Below are positions 16,084 through 24,865 of a DNA stretch of 64,000 nucleotides, one piece after another. The stretch comes from Pseudomonas sp. NKUCC02_KPG (lineage in GTDB: Bacteria; Pseudomonadota; Gammaproteobacteria; Pseudomonadales; Pseudomonadaceae). The translations under genes were made by a program, and so were the position numbers. The notes beneath the pieces are model-generated. The model saw nothing but the letters and a program-made list of their open reading frames with translations, ran no database searches and was not told the origin of the DNA. How positions within the stretch are numbered: the first letter of the stretch is position 1; every line of letters starts with the position of its first letter. The stretch spans positions 186,001-250,000 of the forward strand of contig NZ_JAHKRC010000002.1 in NCBI RefSeq assembly GCF_019345465.1, given 5' to 3'.

Positions 16084-16646
16084 TGGGTATGTACAAAGAC
16101 GTAATGGGCACCCTGGTGCGTGTGCTTGCGGCAGACAACATCGATAACTCCACCAAGCAGAGCTGGCAGAAGCTGATCGATGCCGAGCTGCGATCAGGCG
16201 GGCAGGGCGCTGGTATCTCTGTGCGGGACAAGTTCGACTATGACTGCTGCCTGTATGCGCTGCTGCACCGTGAGCTTGCCCCGGCCCAGTGGGATGTGTT
16301 GGTGGCGAAGTACTCAACGCACAAAGCGAACAAGGTCGGGGCAATTGGGCGACTTGTTCCACGTATCTCCTCTCCTGCTCCACAGCTCTTCATCTACAAA
16401 GCTGTGACTGCATGGGCTATTCCCAAGCTGCGCGGCGTGCAGGATGGGAAGCGGTCCACGGATATGATCGTGCTGCCTGTTGAGTTCTACGACATGAACA
16501 CTTGGGATCCGGCGGCCTCGCCTGAGCGTACCCGGCATAGATGGCGGTCTGGTATCCATCAGCGGCTTGAGTCTTTGGAGGAGGCGGCAGTGATACACGC
16601 CACGGAGCTCTTCGACCGCGAAGAAATCTTTATTGATGCCGCTTGA
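16083..16646 (+). CDS. putative Q-like late antiterminator
   Basis: 187 residues, not matched to a named family from reading alone. The central part (DYDCCLYALLHRELAPAQWD then YSTHKANKVGAIGRL) resembles the sigma-region-4-like helices of phage late regulators. Position is the strongest evidence: it is the last gene before a promoter overlapping its stop codon, a terminator 95 bp on, and then the lysis and morphogenesis genes, exactly the lambda Q-pR'-tR' order. Function inferred. Confidence 0.55.
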   Translation: MGMYKDVMGTLVRVLAADNIDNSTKQSWQKLIDAELRSGGQGAGISVRDKFDYDCCLYALLHRELAPAQWDVLVAKYSTHKANKVGAIGRLVPRISSPAPQLFIYKAVTAWAIPKLRGVQDGKRSTDMIVLPVEFYDMNTWDPAASPERTRHRWRSGIHQRLESLEEAAVIHATELFDREEIFIDAA

Positions 16647-16671
16647 CTGAGTGGCCGACTGGCCGTAAATT
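16643..16671 (+). promoter_or_regulatory. candidate late promoter (pR'-like)
   Basis: TTGACT (16643-16648), 17-bp spacer, TAAATT (16666-16671), overlapping the stop codon of the Q-like gene. It precedes the terminator at 16741 and the holin gene, as the lambda late promoter does. Confidence 0.6.
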
Positions 16672-16740
16672 AGCCCCATCATGTCGATCTTGCGTGTGGT
16701 GATACTAGACCGCATGCAGGAACACATACCCAAATCCTAA

Positions 16741-16767
16741 AGCCCAGCCATCGCGCTGGGCTTTTTC
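16741..16767 (+). terminator. late-leader terminator (tR'-like)
   Basis: AGCCCAG pairs with CTGGGCT around CCATCGCG and is followed by TTTTT. It lies 70 bp past the proposed late promoter, where it would stop the late transcript unless the Q-like protein acts. Confidence 0.85.
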
Positions 16768-16772
16768 GTTTT

Positions 16773-16820
16773 CGGCCCCGCCACACCCATCGCCTCAAGC
16801 TGGGTGTGTTGTCGGGGCCG
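16773..16820 (+). promoter_or_regulatory. long hairpin upstream of holin gene
   Basis: CGGCCCCG (16773-16780) pairs with CGGGGCCG (16813-16820), and inside it CACACCCA pairs with TGGGTGTG (16801-16808). There is no T run, so it is not a second intrinsic terminator. It may be a barrier, an RNase-resistant 5' end or part of a processing signal for the lysis mRNA. Confidence 0.5.
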
Positions 16821-16854
16821 AATCAATTCTGCTCCCTGCTCGGGAGGACATCGG

Positions 16855-17184
16855 ATGCCTCATATGCCTGATAAGCCAGACACCTGGGTCATCGCGCTCG
16901 CATGGCTGAGTCAGCACTCTCCGACGATCTATGCAGCCACGCTGTCCTTCGTGATGGCTGCACTGCGGATCATCTACGGTGGCGGAACTCGGCGTCAGGC
17001 GATGCTCGAAGCAACTATCTGCATGCTGCTCACCACTAGCTTGATTGCGGTGCTGGAGTACTTCGGCTTGCCATCCAGCCTGGCTACACCAGCAGGCATC
17101 TGGATCGGCTTCTTGGGTGTGAAGAAGATCGCCGACCTGGCTGACCGCTTTGCTGACTTCAAGCTGCCCCGGCGGTCTGACTGA
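16855..17184 (+). CDS. holin, lambda S-like family
   Basis: 109 residues with three likely membrane helices: near 20-38 (IYAATLSFVMAALRIIYGG), 48-65 (ATICMLLTTSLIAVLEYF) and 72-86 (ATPAGIWIGFLGVKKI). The opening DKPDTWVIALAWLSQH is typical of Pseudomonas phage class I/II holins. It should form the inner-membrane lesions that release the endolysin encoded at 38070. GGGAGG precedes the ATG at 16855; MPHM gives two close starts, which could allow holin/antiholin pairing. Confidence 0.88.
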   Translation: MPHMPDKPDTWVIALAWLSQHSPTIYAATLSFVMAALRIIYGGGTRRQAMLEATICMLLTTSLIAVLEYFGLPSSLATPAGIWIGFLGVKKIADLADRFADFKLPRRSD

Positions 17185-17501
17185 TGGCGAGCACTTCACC
17201 CTGGCATCACCTCTACAAGACGAAGGATTGGTTCCGGCTCAGGTGGAAACAGCTGCAGGACGAGCCGCTGTGCCGACGCTGTACCTCGCAAGGCCTAACA
17301 GTGGCCGCTGGCATTGCGGATCACATCAAGCCTCACCGAGGCGATGTGACGCTGTTCTTCGATGCGACCAACCTCCAGAGCCTCTGTAAGCGCTGTCACG
17401 ACAGCGCCAAGCAGCGCGAGGAGAAGTCCGGTGTCGTGGTCGGATGCGACGTCAATGGCCTGCCAATCGACCCAAATCATCACTGGAATCGTCGTAAATA
17501 A
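17184..17501 (+). CDS. HNH endonuclease, packaging-associated
   Basis: 105 residues. Zinc-coordinating pairs CRRC (about 30-33) and CKRC (about 68-71) frame the HNH core ADHIKPHRGD with the following Asn in ATNLQSLCKRCHD. HNH proteins next to P27-type terminases act with the large subunit in cos-end cleavage in HK97-like phages. The ATG overlaps the holin stop (TGATGG). Confidence 0.92.
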   Translation: MASTSPWHHLYKTKDWFRLRWKQLQDEPLCRRCTSQGLTVAAGIADHIKPHRGDVTLFFDATNLQSLCKRCHDSAKQREEKSGVVVGCDVNGLPIDPNHHWNRRK

Positions 17502-17641
17502 GAATAATTCTTGTTTATTCCTGTAAATTTCAGTTGTGGCACGCCACTGCCCCTAGGGGGAGGGTAAATAGTAGTGGTTCTCGTCTAGTAGGACCGCCCT
17601 CGACCCTCTTTACGCATAAAGCCAGAATTGGAGACTTTTTT

Positions 17642-18100
17642 TTGAAGGGACGAACGCCTGCCCCGACGACCCAGAAAAAGGTCACCGGCACATTGCGTGC
17701 CACCCGCGAAAACAAGCGAGAGCCACAGCTCCCGGTAGCGTCCTATCAGCCCCCGCCGTCGAGCATGACGGCTGAGGGCAAGGCTGTCTGGAAAGTGTTC
17801 TGCCCGCTCGCAACATCCATGGGCGTGCTTACTGAAGCCGATCTTCAAACCCTTGAGCGGTTGTGCGAGGTCGCCGCCGAGGTTCGCCGCTTGACCAAAG
17901 TTATTTCCGTAGAGGGCCATACCTATTCAACCGATGCCGGGCTGATAAAAGCGCACCCGGCAGTGGCGATGGCGGCTGACGCCGACCGCCGGTTGCTCTC
18001 TTACCTTACCCATTTCGGCATGACACCCGCCGCCCGATCCAAGGTCCAGGCCATTGGCGAACCTCCAAACAAAGACCCGGAAGACGAGTTCTTCAATTGA
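17642..18100 (+). CDS. terS: terminase small subunit, P27 family
   Basis: 152 residues from a TTG start giving KGRTPAPTTQKKVTGTLRA, the usual P27 opening; GGAG lies about ten bases upstream in a T-rich stretch. The open frame extends to 17534 but that part lacks family character. The central helical region (LTEADLQTLERLCEVAAEVR) and the end (FGMTPAARSKVQAIG) are typical. It should bind phage DNA at the packaging site and hand it to the large subunit, whose gene overlaps by 47 bp. Confidence 0.85.
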   Translation: MKGRTPAPTTQKKVTGTLRATRENKREPQLPVASYQPPPSSMTAEGKAVWKVFCPLATSMGVLTEADLQTLERLCEVAAEVRRLTKVISVEGHTYSTDAGLIKAHPAVAMAADADRRLLSYLTHFGMTPAARSKVQAIGEPPNKDPEDEFFN

Positions 18101-19850
18101 GGTCAAGAAGGTTTCCTATGCGGTCGACCCAGTAACGGCCTGGGCTCAAGAGGTTTATTCCGGCAAGGTGCTGGCAGGCCCAGATATTCGAAACGCATGC
18201 GCTCGTCATCTGCGCGACTTGGAGGGCGGGCCGAAGCGCGGTCTGACTTGGGATCTTGAAAAATCCAGCCGGGCGATCCGGTATTTCAAGACAGTGCTCA
18301 AGCTCAATGGCGGCGAGCACGAAGGCAAGCCCTTCATCTTGCTGCCGTGGCAGGCATTCATTGTCGGTTCGATCTTTGGCTGGATGGGTGCGGATGGCTT
18401 TCGCCGCTTTCGGACGGTGTACATCGAGTCAGGAAAGGGCTCGGGTAAATCGCCACTGGCGGCAGGCATCGGGCTTTACTGCCTGACCTCGGATGGTGAG
18501 CCCCGGGCCGAGGTCTACGCGGCAGCAACGAAGCGCGATCAAGCAATGATCCTGTTTCGTGACGCGGTTGCAATGGTCGATCAATCACCGTCGCTGACGA
18601 AGAAGATCAAGAAGTCCGGGCGCGACGAGAAGGTCTGGAACCTGGCCTACCTAGCGACCGGCTCATTCTTTCGCCCGATCAGTTCCGACGATGGCCAGTC
18701 TGGCCCGCGTCCACACTGCGCCCTGATCGACGAAGTTCACGAGCACAAGAACAACAAGACTGTCGAGTTTATGCGGGCGGGCACCAAGGGTCGTCGCCAA
18801 GCGCTAATCCTGATGATCACCAACAGCGGACACGACCGAAACTCTGTTTGCTACAGCTATCACCAGCTCGGCGTGAACGTCTGTGAGGCGGGCGCCAAAG
18901 GCGTGACCAAGCGGCACCGTCACTTCAACGATGGGTTCTTTGCGTTCATCTGCTCTTTGGATAAAGGGGATGACCCATTCAAGGATGAGAAGTGCTGGGG
19001 CAAGGCCAACCCGTCACTGGGTCACACCTTTCAAGCCAAGTACCTGCGAGAGCAAGTCACCGATGCGAAGGGCATGCCAGCCAAGGCGAGCACGGTTCGA
19101 CGCCTGAACTTCTGCCAGTGGGTGGATGCGGCAAACCCTTGGGTTGATATCGATATATGGCTGTCGTGCTGCGCCAAGTTTGACCCCGATAAACTGACGG
19201 GGCAGAGCTGTTATGGCGGGCTCGACCTGTCGGGAAAACGAGACCTGACAGCCCTGAACCTTTACTTCCCTGAGCATGGGAAATCTATTGCTGAGTTTTG
19301 GACGCCCAAAGACACGCTGCTTGATCGAGCCGCGATTGATGGTGTGCCCTATGACATCTGGCTGGAGGATGGCCACATCCATGCGCCACCCGGCAAGGCG
19401 ATCAACTACGCATTTGTAGCCAAGCGCCTGGGTGAACTCGCCGCCAAATACGACATAAAGGCGCTGGCCTTTGACCCGTATCACATGACGTATCTGGAAG
19501 TTGAGCTTGAGGCTCAAGGTATTGAGTTGAACCTGGTGCCCCATGGTCAAGGGTTTCGCCCGGCCCGCGACTCTAACCTCTGGATGACCCACTCCATTGA
19601 CCTGGTTGAGGACTTGATTCTCACCGGCCAGATTCAGGTTCTGGAGAACCCGTGTCTCACCTGGAACGTTGCCTCGGCCGTCATGGATGCAGACGCCCAA
19701 GAAAACAGAATCTTTTCTAAACGCAAAAAGACAGGTCGCATCGACGGCGCTGTTGCTTTGGCTATGGCTGTTGGTGCTGCCAACGCTACGGAGAAGGTGG
19801 CCGAGAGCCTTTCTGATCACATCTCCAAATACGGAATTCGAACTTTATGA
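18054..19850 (+). CDS. terL: terminase large subunit
   Basis: 598 residues from a TTG start. ATPase domain: Walker A ESGKGSGKS (125-133), Walker B CALIDEVH (222-229). The C-terminal RNase H-like nuclease begins with Asp391 in GGLDLSGKRDLTAL, and a late conserved block reads NRIFSKRKKTGRIDGAVALA. It powers DNA translocation into the prohead and cuts concatemers. Full length for the HK97/P27-associated family, with all key motifs. Confidence 0.95.
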   Translation: MANLQTKTRKTSSSIEVKKVSYAVDPVTAWAQEVYSGKVLAGPDIRNACARHLRDLEGGPKRGLTWDLEKSSRAIRYFKTVLKLNGGEHEGKPFILLPWQAFIVGSIFGWMGADGFRRFRTVYIESGKGSGKSPLAAGIGLYCLTSDGEPRAEVYAAATKRDQAMILFRDAVAMVDQSPSLTKKIKKSGRDEKVWNLAYLATGSFFRPISSDDGQSGPRPHCALIDEVHEHKNNKTVEFMRAGTKGRRQALILMITNSGHDRNSVCYSYHQLGVNVCEAGAKGVTKRHRHFNDGFFAFICSLDKGDDPFKDEKCWGKANPSLGHTFQAKYLREQVTDAKGMPAKASTVRRLNFCQWVDAANPWVDIDIWLSCCAKFDPDKLTGQSCYGGLDLSGKRDLTALNLYFPEHGKSIAEFWTPKDTLLDRAAIDGVPYDIWLEDGHIHAPPGKAINYAFVAKRLGELAAKYDIKALAFDPYHMTYLEVELEAQGIELNLVPHGQGFRPARDSNLWMTHSIDLVEDLILTGQIQVLENPCLTWNVASAVMDADAQENRIFSKRKKTGRIDGAVALAMAVGAANATEKVAESLSDHISKYGIRTL

Positions 19851-20038
19851 GCGATGAAACTGTGACGCCAAAGCTGGGGGCGCTGAAAGGCTCACTGCCT
19901 GATCTCGTCGGCATTCTAGGGCTTGGGCTACTCACCCGTGGCCTTTGGGCGTGGATGGGTGAGCCTCTGGCTCTGACTGTCTGCGGCTCTCTCCTGATCG
20001 CCTTGTCCGTTGTTTCGATTGTGCGGGGTGGCGGCTAA
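19847..20038 (+). CDS. small two-helix membrane protein
   Basis: 63 residues: a short polar N-terminus, then two hydrophobic segments (LVGILGLGLLTRGLWAWMG and LTVCGSLLIALSVVSIV). It overlaps the terminase stop by four bases and the portal start by one. Small hydrophobic proteins occur at this position in several HK97-like phages; role unknown. Confidence 0.7.
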   Translation: MSDETVTPKLGALKGSLPDLVGILGLGLLTRGLWAWMGEPLALTVCGSLLIALSVVSIVRGGG

Positions 20039-21249
20039 TGCTTCGGGCACTCCTTGGAAGAAAGAGCGGCGTACAGGTCATAGACACATCTGAAAAGCTC
20101 GCCCAGGCACTAGGTGCAGGCTATGAAAGCGCAGCGGGTCAGCGGGTAACGACAACCAGCGCAATGCAGCAATTGGTTGTTTTCAACTGCGTGCGTGTAT
20201 TGGCTGAGTCGATGGGGATGTTGCCCTGTCGCCTATTGAAGCAAACCGGACGCGTTCGATTGCCAGCCACGGCTCACCGGTTGTATCCGCTGATCACCAT
20301 GGCCCCCAACAGCTACATGACCGCCCAAGAGTTCTGGGAAATGCTGGTTGCATGCCTGTGCCTACGCGGCAACTTCTACGCCTACAAGGTGATGGCGCTG
20401 GGAAATGTGGTTGAGATTCTGCCGCTTAATCCCGACATCGTTACCCCGAAGCTCAAGGATGACTGGACGGTTGAGTACAAGGTCAACTTCAAATCGGGAG
20501 AAAAGACGCTTACGCAGGATGAAATTTGGCATGTCCGGCTTTTTACCCTGGACGGCCTGAACGGCCTGAATCCAATTGCCTATGCCCGGCAAGCGCTTGG
20601 TCTTGGCCAGGCGATGGACGCACACGCCGCGAAGCTCTTCACCAATGGCGCTGTAACCAGCGGTGTTCTGCGTACCGAGCAGCAGCTTTCTGACGAAGCG
20701 TTCGGGCGTTTGAAAACAGAGTTTCAGGGCGAGCACATGGGCGTAGCCAATGCGTACAAGCCGATGATTCTGGAAATGGGTCTCGACTGGAAACCCATCA
20801 GCCTCAACGCCCAAGACACCCAGTTCATTGAATCCAAAAAGCTAACCGAGGCGCAGATCTGCGGTTTGTTCCGTGTGCCGCCGCACTTGGTGGCCAGCAT
20901 GGAAAAAATGACGCTCAACAACATCGAGCATATGGGCATGAGCTTCGTGAACTACTCATTGGTTCCGATCATGACCCGCATCGAGCACCGCATCCAAGTC
21001 GGCCTGCTCAGCGAGAAAGACCGCCTTACCCATTACGCCAAGTTCAACGCCGGTGCCCTGATGCGCGGCGACCTGAAAGGGCGCTACGAGTCATACGGCA
21101 AAGGCATCCAGTGGGGGATTTTGAGCCCCAACGACTGCCGCGAACTGGAAGACGAGAACCCCCGCGAAGGTGGCGATATCTACCTCACGCCAATGAACAT
21201 GACCACCAAACCAGAGGCTGGCGACGATGCAGACAAAACAGCGCCTTGA
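20038..21249 (+). CDS. portal protein, HK97 family
   Basis: 403 residues typical of HK97 gp3-type portals: VFNCVRVLAESMGMLPCRLL, FLRGN-like LCLRGNFYAYKV, IWHVRLFTLDGLNGLNPIAY, and the clip/crown region GLFRVPPHLVASMEKMTLNN. It should form the dodecameric ring for DNA entry and tail attachment. The end overlaps the protease gene by 23 bp. Confidence 0.95.
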   Translation: MLRALLGRKSGVQVIDTSEKLAQALGAGYESAAGQRVTTTSAMQQLVVFNCVRVLAESMGMLPCRLLKQTGRVRLPATAHRLYPLITMAPNSYMTAQEFWEMLVACLCLRGNFYAYKVMALGNVVEILPLNPDIVTPKLKDDWTVEYKVNFKSGEKTLTQDEIWHVRLFTLDGLNGLNPIAYARQALGLGQAMDAHAAKLFTNGAVTSGVLRTEQQLSDEAFGRLKTEFQGEHMGVANAYKPMILEMGLDWKPISLNAQDTQFIESKKLTEAQICGLFRVPPHLVASMEKMTLNNIEHMGMSFVNYSLVPIMTRIEHRIQVGLLSEKDRLTHYAKFNAGALMRGDLKGRYESYGKGIQWGILSPNDCRELEDENPREGGDIYLTPMNMTTKPEAGDDADKTAP

Positions 21250-21880
21250 CCTGCCGCTGACCATTAAGTCGGTCAGCGACAGTGGCGAGTTCGAAGGCTA
21301 TGGCTCCGTGTTTGGTGTTGAGGATAGCTACGGCGACGTAGTAATTCGCGGTGCATTCGCGGTCAGCCTGGCCAAGTGGAAAGAGAAAGACCGCCTGCCG
21401 GCCATGCTCTGGCAGCACAACATGAGCGAGCCGATCGGTATCTATACCGAAATGCGCGAAGACGATGTGGGCCTGTACGTCAAAGGCCAGTTGCTCATCG
21501 ATGCCGACCCTCTAGCCAAGCGTGCCCATGGCCATATGAAGGCGGGCAGCCTGACCGGTATGTCCATTGGCTACATGCTCGACGATTACGAATACGACAA
21601 GGAAAAGGGCGTCTGGATCCTGAAAGCGATCGACCTCTGGGAAGTCTCCCTGGTCACCTTCCCGGCCAACGATGAAGCCCGGATCACTGACGTGAAATCA
21701 CTGCTGGCCCGTGGCGAAACACCGCCACCCAGCAAAGTGGAGCGAGCCCTGCGAGAGGTTGGGTTTTCTGGCTCCCAGGCCAAGGCCTTTATGGCCAAGG
21801 GCTACGGCGCAGTTTCACCGCGAGAGGCGGATGCCGACGATGCAATGCAATCCCTCAAATCCCTGTTGACCCGCATTTAA
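21227..21880 (+). CDS. HK97-type prohead protease (S78)
   Basis: 217 residues. The protease core is visible: FEGYGSVFGVEDSYGDVVI, His64 in LWQHNMSEPIG, and Ser113 in GSLTGMSIGYM, followed by LWEVSLVTFPANDEA. It removes the scaffolding domain of the capsid precursor encoded next. Overlaps the portal gene, as usual in this family. Confidence 0.95.
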   Translation: MQTKQRLDLPLTIKSVSDSGEFEGYGSVFGVEDSYGDVVIRGAFAVSLAKWKEKDRLPAMLWQHNMSEPIGIYTEMREDDVGLYVKGQLLIDADPLAKRAHGHMKAGSLTGMSIGYMLDDYEYDKEKGVWILKAIDLWEVSLVTFPANDEARITDVKSLLARGETPPPSKVERALREVGFSGSQAKAFMAKGYGAVSPREADADDAMQSLKSLLTRI

Positions 21881-21890
21881 GGAGCCTCTC

Positions 21891-23096
21891 ATGGCTGTTG
21901 AAAAGAAAGATATTGATGACGTTGCCGAAGCTCTGGGCAAGAAGTTCGACGAGTTCAAAAAGACTAACGACAAACGCATCGACGGCCTGGAAGAAGAGAA
22001 GGGCAAGCTGTCTGGGCAGGTCGATACGCTCAATGAGAAGTTGAGCGAGCTTGATGCGCTGAAAGGCGATCTCGAAAAAGAGCTGTTAGCCCTCAAGCGT
22101 CCAGACGGCACTAGCACCAAGGCTGCTAGCGAGCACAAGACTGCCTTCATGCAGTTTGTGCGAAAAGGTATCGAAACAGGCCTGGGTGAGCTTCAAGCCA
22201 AAGCGCTGCAGGTCGGCGTTGATGCTGATGGTGGGTTCGCAGTTCCTGAAGAGCTGGACCGCAGCATCATCGAACTGCTGCGCGATACCTCGCCGATGCG
22301 CCAGGTCTGCAACCAGATCACCATCGGCAGCCCGGACTACAAACGTCTGGTGAACCTAGGCGGTAACGGCGCAGGCTGGGTAGGTGAAACTGACCTGCGA
22401 CCTGCAACCAACACTCCAAAGCTCGGCAATATCTCTGCGTTTATGGGTGAGCTGTACGCGAACCCACAAGCCACTCAGACCAGCCTTGACGACATTTTCT
22501 TCGATGCCGAGGGCTGGTTGAATGGCGAGGTTGCTCGCGACTTCGCTGAGAAGGAGGGTAATGCTTTCCTGAAAGGTGATGGCATCAACAAGCCTAAAGG
22601 TCTGCTGGCTTACGGTCTGGACGTGAAAGACGACGAGGCTCGCGCCTTCGGCGTTCTGCAAAAGATCTTGAGCGGTACAGCCGGTGCGATCACTGGCGAC
22701 AGCCTGATCAACCTTATTCACGCCCTCAAGGCGGGCTACCGTGCTAACGGCACTTGGATGATGGGCAACCTGACCGTTGCCTATGTTCGCAAGCTGAAGG
22801 ACAGCGAGGGCAACTACCTTTGGCGTCCAGGCCTGGAAGCGGGCGCACCTTCGGTCCTGCTGGGTTACGGCATCACCGAAAACGAAGACATGCCAGATGT
22901 TGCAGCTGACGCCAACGCTATCGCATTCGGCGACTTCAAGCGCGCCTACACCGTTGTGGACCGTATCGGTACCCGCGTGCTGCGTGACCCGTACACCAAC
23001 AAACCGTTCGTTGGCTTCTACACCACCAAGCGTGTCGGCGGCATGCTGGTTGACTCCCAGGCCGTGAAAATCCTGACCCTTAGCGCTGCTGCCTGA
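21891..23096 (+). CDS. major capsid protein, HK97 fold
   Basis: 401 residues. The first ~75 residues are a charged coiled-coil scaffolding (delta) domain (EKKDIDDVAEALGKKFDEFK). The mature part shows VGVDADGGFAVPEELDRSII, SPMRQVCNQITIGSPDY, AEKEGNAFLKGDGINKPKGL and the terminal FYTTKRVGGMLVDSQAVKIL. Cleavage probably falls near residue 85-100. RBS GGAG, and 10 bp after the protease gene. Confidence 0.95.
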   Translation: MAVEKKDIDDVAEALGKKFDEFKKTNDKRIDGLEEEKGKLSGQVDTLNEKLSELDALKGDLEKELLALKRPDGTSTKAASEHKTAFMQFVRKGIETGLGELQAKALQVGVDADGGFAVPEELDRSIIELLRDTSPMRQVCNQITIGSPDYKRLVNLGGNGAGWVGETDLRPATNTPKLGNISAFMGELYANPQATQTSLDDIFFDAEGWLNGEVARDFAEKEGNAFLKGDGINKPKGLLAYGLDVKDDEARAFGVLQKILSGTAGAITGDSLINLIHALKAGYRANGTWMMGNLTVAYVRKLKDSEGNYLWRPGLEAGAPSVLLGYGITENEDMPDVAADANAIAFGDFKRAYTVVDRIGTRVLRDPYTNKPFVGFYTTKRVGGMLVDSQAVKILTLSAAA

Positions 23097-23137
23097 CTGG
23101 GTGGGCGCCCTCGGGCGCCCGACCTTACGGAGGATTT

Positions 23138-23551
23138 ATGCCGATTATTATTGTGAATAAGCCGTTCCCGTTCGCCGCGGACGGAAATCATGTGGTTGAG
23201 ATTTCTGTAGGCGAGCAGGATGTCTCGGAGCGTTGCGCGCTGGTCGCGGTAGAGCACCTCGGTGTGGCGTCCTACGTCAGCCAGCTGGACGCCAACGGTC
23301 TGAAGTTAGATGGTCCAACCATTGCTGAATTTGTTGCAGCCGGTTACCCAGCTGTTAATTACCCGCCCGAGGGTTACGCATCGCGCAGCTCCCAGGAAGA
23401 AATCGATTCTGCAATCGAAGCGGAAAAAGAAACAGATCCTCTCAAGATGAAGGTTCTGGACTTGAAGGCCTGGCTCACCGCCAAAGGAATTGAGTTCGAT
23501 CCATCTGCCAACAAAGACGCGCTTCAGGCTCTGGTACCAAAAGTTGATTGA
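23138..23551 (+). CDS. capsid-adjacent protein with HeH/SAP-like C-terminus
   Basis: 137 residues. The N-terminal half is beta-like (MPIIIVNKPFPFAADGNHVV), the middle is acidic, and the last ~30 residues (KVLDLKAWLTAKGIEFDPSA) match the HeH/LEM-like helix-extended loop-helix fold found in phage head accessory proteins. Probably a head decoration or connector accessory. The Shine-Dalgarno GGAGG precedes ATG. Confidence 0.65.
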   Translation: MPIIIVNKPFPFAADGNHVVEISVGEQDVSERCALVAVEHLGVASYVSQLDANGLKLDGPTIAEFVAAGYPAVNYPPEGYASRSSQEEIDSAIEAEKETDPLKMKVLDLKAWLTAKGIEFDPSANKDALQALVPKVD

Positions 23552-23861
23552 TCTTGCTCTCGTCAAGGCTCACTTGCGGGTCGACCATGACGAAGAAGAT
23601 GCACTGATTCAAGGCTACATGGATGCGGCCTTGAGTGCGTTTGAGACCTGGACCAATCGGACGCTTATCGATCCTGCAGAGGCATTGCCAGAGCCTGTTG
23701 GTAATGCACTGCGGATGACCAAGTCAATCAAGCAGGGCGCACTGTTATTGATCGGACACTGGTACGGCGCCCGTGAAACCGTTGTGGTGGGCACCATCAC
23801 TTCAGAACTTCCGATGGCAACCAATGCACTCTGGAAGCCTCACCGCTGGATGAATGTATGA
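23544..23861 (+). CDS. head-tail connector, gp6-like
   Basis: 105 residues from a TTG start that gives LIDLALVKAHLRVDHDEEDA, the standard opening of HK97 gp6-type connectors. The frame extends to 23490 but the extra residues do not fit the family. The rest is helical (YMDAALSAFETWTNRTL, SIKQGALLLIGHWYGARE). It should form a ring beneath the portal. Overlaps the previous stop by eight bases. Confidence 0.8.
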   Translation: MIDLALVKAHLRVDHDEEDALIQGYMDAALSAFETWTNRTLIDPAEALPEPVGNALRMTKSIKQGALLLIGHWYGARETVVVGTITSELPMATNALWKPHRWMNV

Positions 23862-24184
23862 GAGCAGGCCCAATGCGTCACCGCTGCGCCTTGTTCAAGC
23901 CTGTCCTGACCAAGAACAAAACCGGCGGCTTCGACTCAGCCTGGGAAGAGGCCGGAAAGGTCTGGGCAGAAATCACCATACCTTCCGGGCGGCTGGCCCC
24001 GGTTGCCGAGCAGATCAAGGCGATCATCACCGCTGAGATTCGCGTCCGTCCACGCTCTGACTTGAAGGCCGGCTGCCGGCTGGTGGAGAAGGGCGTCACT
24101 TACCTGGTTGAGGCTGCACTGCCCGACAACGATTTGTCGATGCTGCGGCTTCTCTGTTCAAACGTACCGAACCCGAAATGGTGA
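23858..24184 (+). CDS. head closure / head-tail joining protein
   Basis: 108 residues matching the phage head-tail joining family: RHRCALFKPVLTKNKTGGFD, WEEAGKVWAEITIPSGRL, then beta strands (EIRVRPRSDLKAGCRLVEKG). It should plug the connector after packaging. Overlaps the upstream stop by four bases. Confidence 0.8.
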   Translation: MRAGPMRHRCALFKPVLTKNKTGGFDSAWEEAGKVWAEITIPSGRLAPVAEQIKAIITAEIRVRPRSDLKAGCRLVEKGVTYLVEAALPDNDLSMLRLLCSNVPNPKW

Positions 24185-24187
24185 ATC

Positions 24188-24358
24188 ATGAAAGTAATTG
24201 CCCAGGGCAGTCTTTCCGGCGCCGTTGGTGACCGTGAGAAAGGCGAAGAGTTTGTTGTAGATGCGAAGTCAGCTGCACGGTTGCTGGCCCGTGGCCTGGT
24301 GAAGGAAGTCGCTGTGTCCGCACCACCTCTGGAGAAGGCTACCAAGCCCAAGGAGTGA
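24188..24358 (+). CDS. small phage protein in head-tail cluster
   Basis: 56 residues, MKVIAQGSLSGAVGDREKGE followed by EFVVDAKSAARLLARGLVKE. Short proteins with this SH3-like opening and AARLLxRGLV core are common between head-closure and gp10-like genes in phages, with no fixed role. The Shine-Dalgarno is weak, but spacing to both neighbours is only a few bases. Confidence 0.65.
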   Translation: MKVIAQGSLSGAVGDREKGEEFVVDAKSAARLLARGLVKEVAVSAPPLEKATKPKE

Positions 24359-24361
24359 ATC

Positions 24362-24865
24362 ATGGCCGCTCGCCGATCGCGCATGTCCGGCGACTTCAAG
24401 CTCCGTCGAACGCTTCGAAACATTCACTCCACCATGGATAACGAGCTGGTACCGGCAATGCAGGAAGCTGCCGACAAGGTACTGGCGACAATGAGGGAGT
24501 TGGTACCTCGGGGCACTGGCGCATCTGCTGCCGCGCTTAAGACATTCGTGTCCAAAAGCGGCCTGGATGCAGAGATAGGCATTCGTGGCAAAAAGGATAT
24601 GCGCCGGTTCTACTACCTAAAGTTTCTGGAGTACGGGACCAAAGGTTATACCGGCAAAAAACGAGCTGGAGGTCGTAACCGGCAGAACAGGAACAAAAGC
24701 GACGGCACGAACTTTTACGGTAAATACCCTGATATCCCGGCTCGTCCTGCGCACCCATGGTTGCGCCCGGCCATGGACGTCAATAAAGAGTTCGTTTTGG
24801 CGAGCATCCGTGCTGCTGTTGCGCGCACCTTGAATAAAGCAAGTAGAGGGGCGTCCGATGTCTGA
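24362..24865 (+). CDS. tail completion protein, HK97 gp10-like
   Basis: 167 residues. The family pattern is clear: helical N-terminus (RRTLRNIHSTMDNELVPAMQ), VPRGTGASAAALK, RRFYYLKFLEYGTKGY and the conserved PARPAHPWLRPAMD near the end. It should link the neck to the tail tube. A basic insert (KKRAGGRNRQNRNKSDG) lies between. Overlaps the next gene by eight bases. Confidence 0.88.
   Translation: MAARRSRMSGDFKLRRTLRNIHSTMDNELVPAMQEAADKVLATMRELVPRGTGASAAALKTFVSKSGLDAEIGIRGKKDMRRFYYLKFLEYGTKGYTGKKRAGGRNRQNRNKSDGTNFYGKYPDIPARPAHPWLRPAMDVNKEFVLASIRAAVARTLNKASRGASDV

Noticed and set aside
19014..19820. 268-residue reverse ORF over the large terminase
   Set aside because: Antisense to conserved terminase nuclease sequence; composition mirrors the sense codons.
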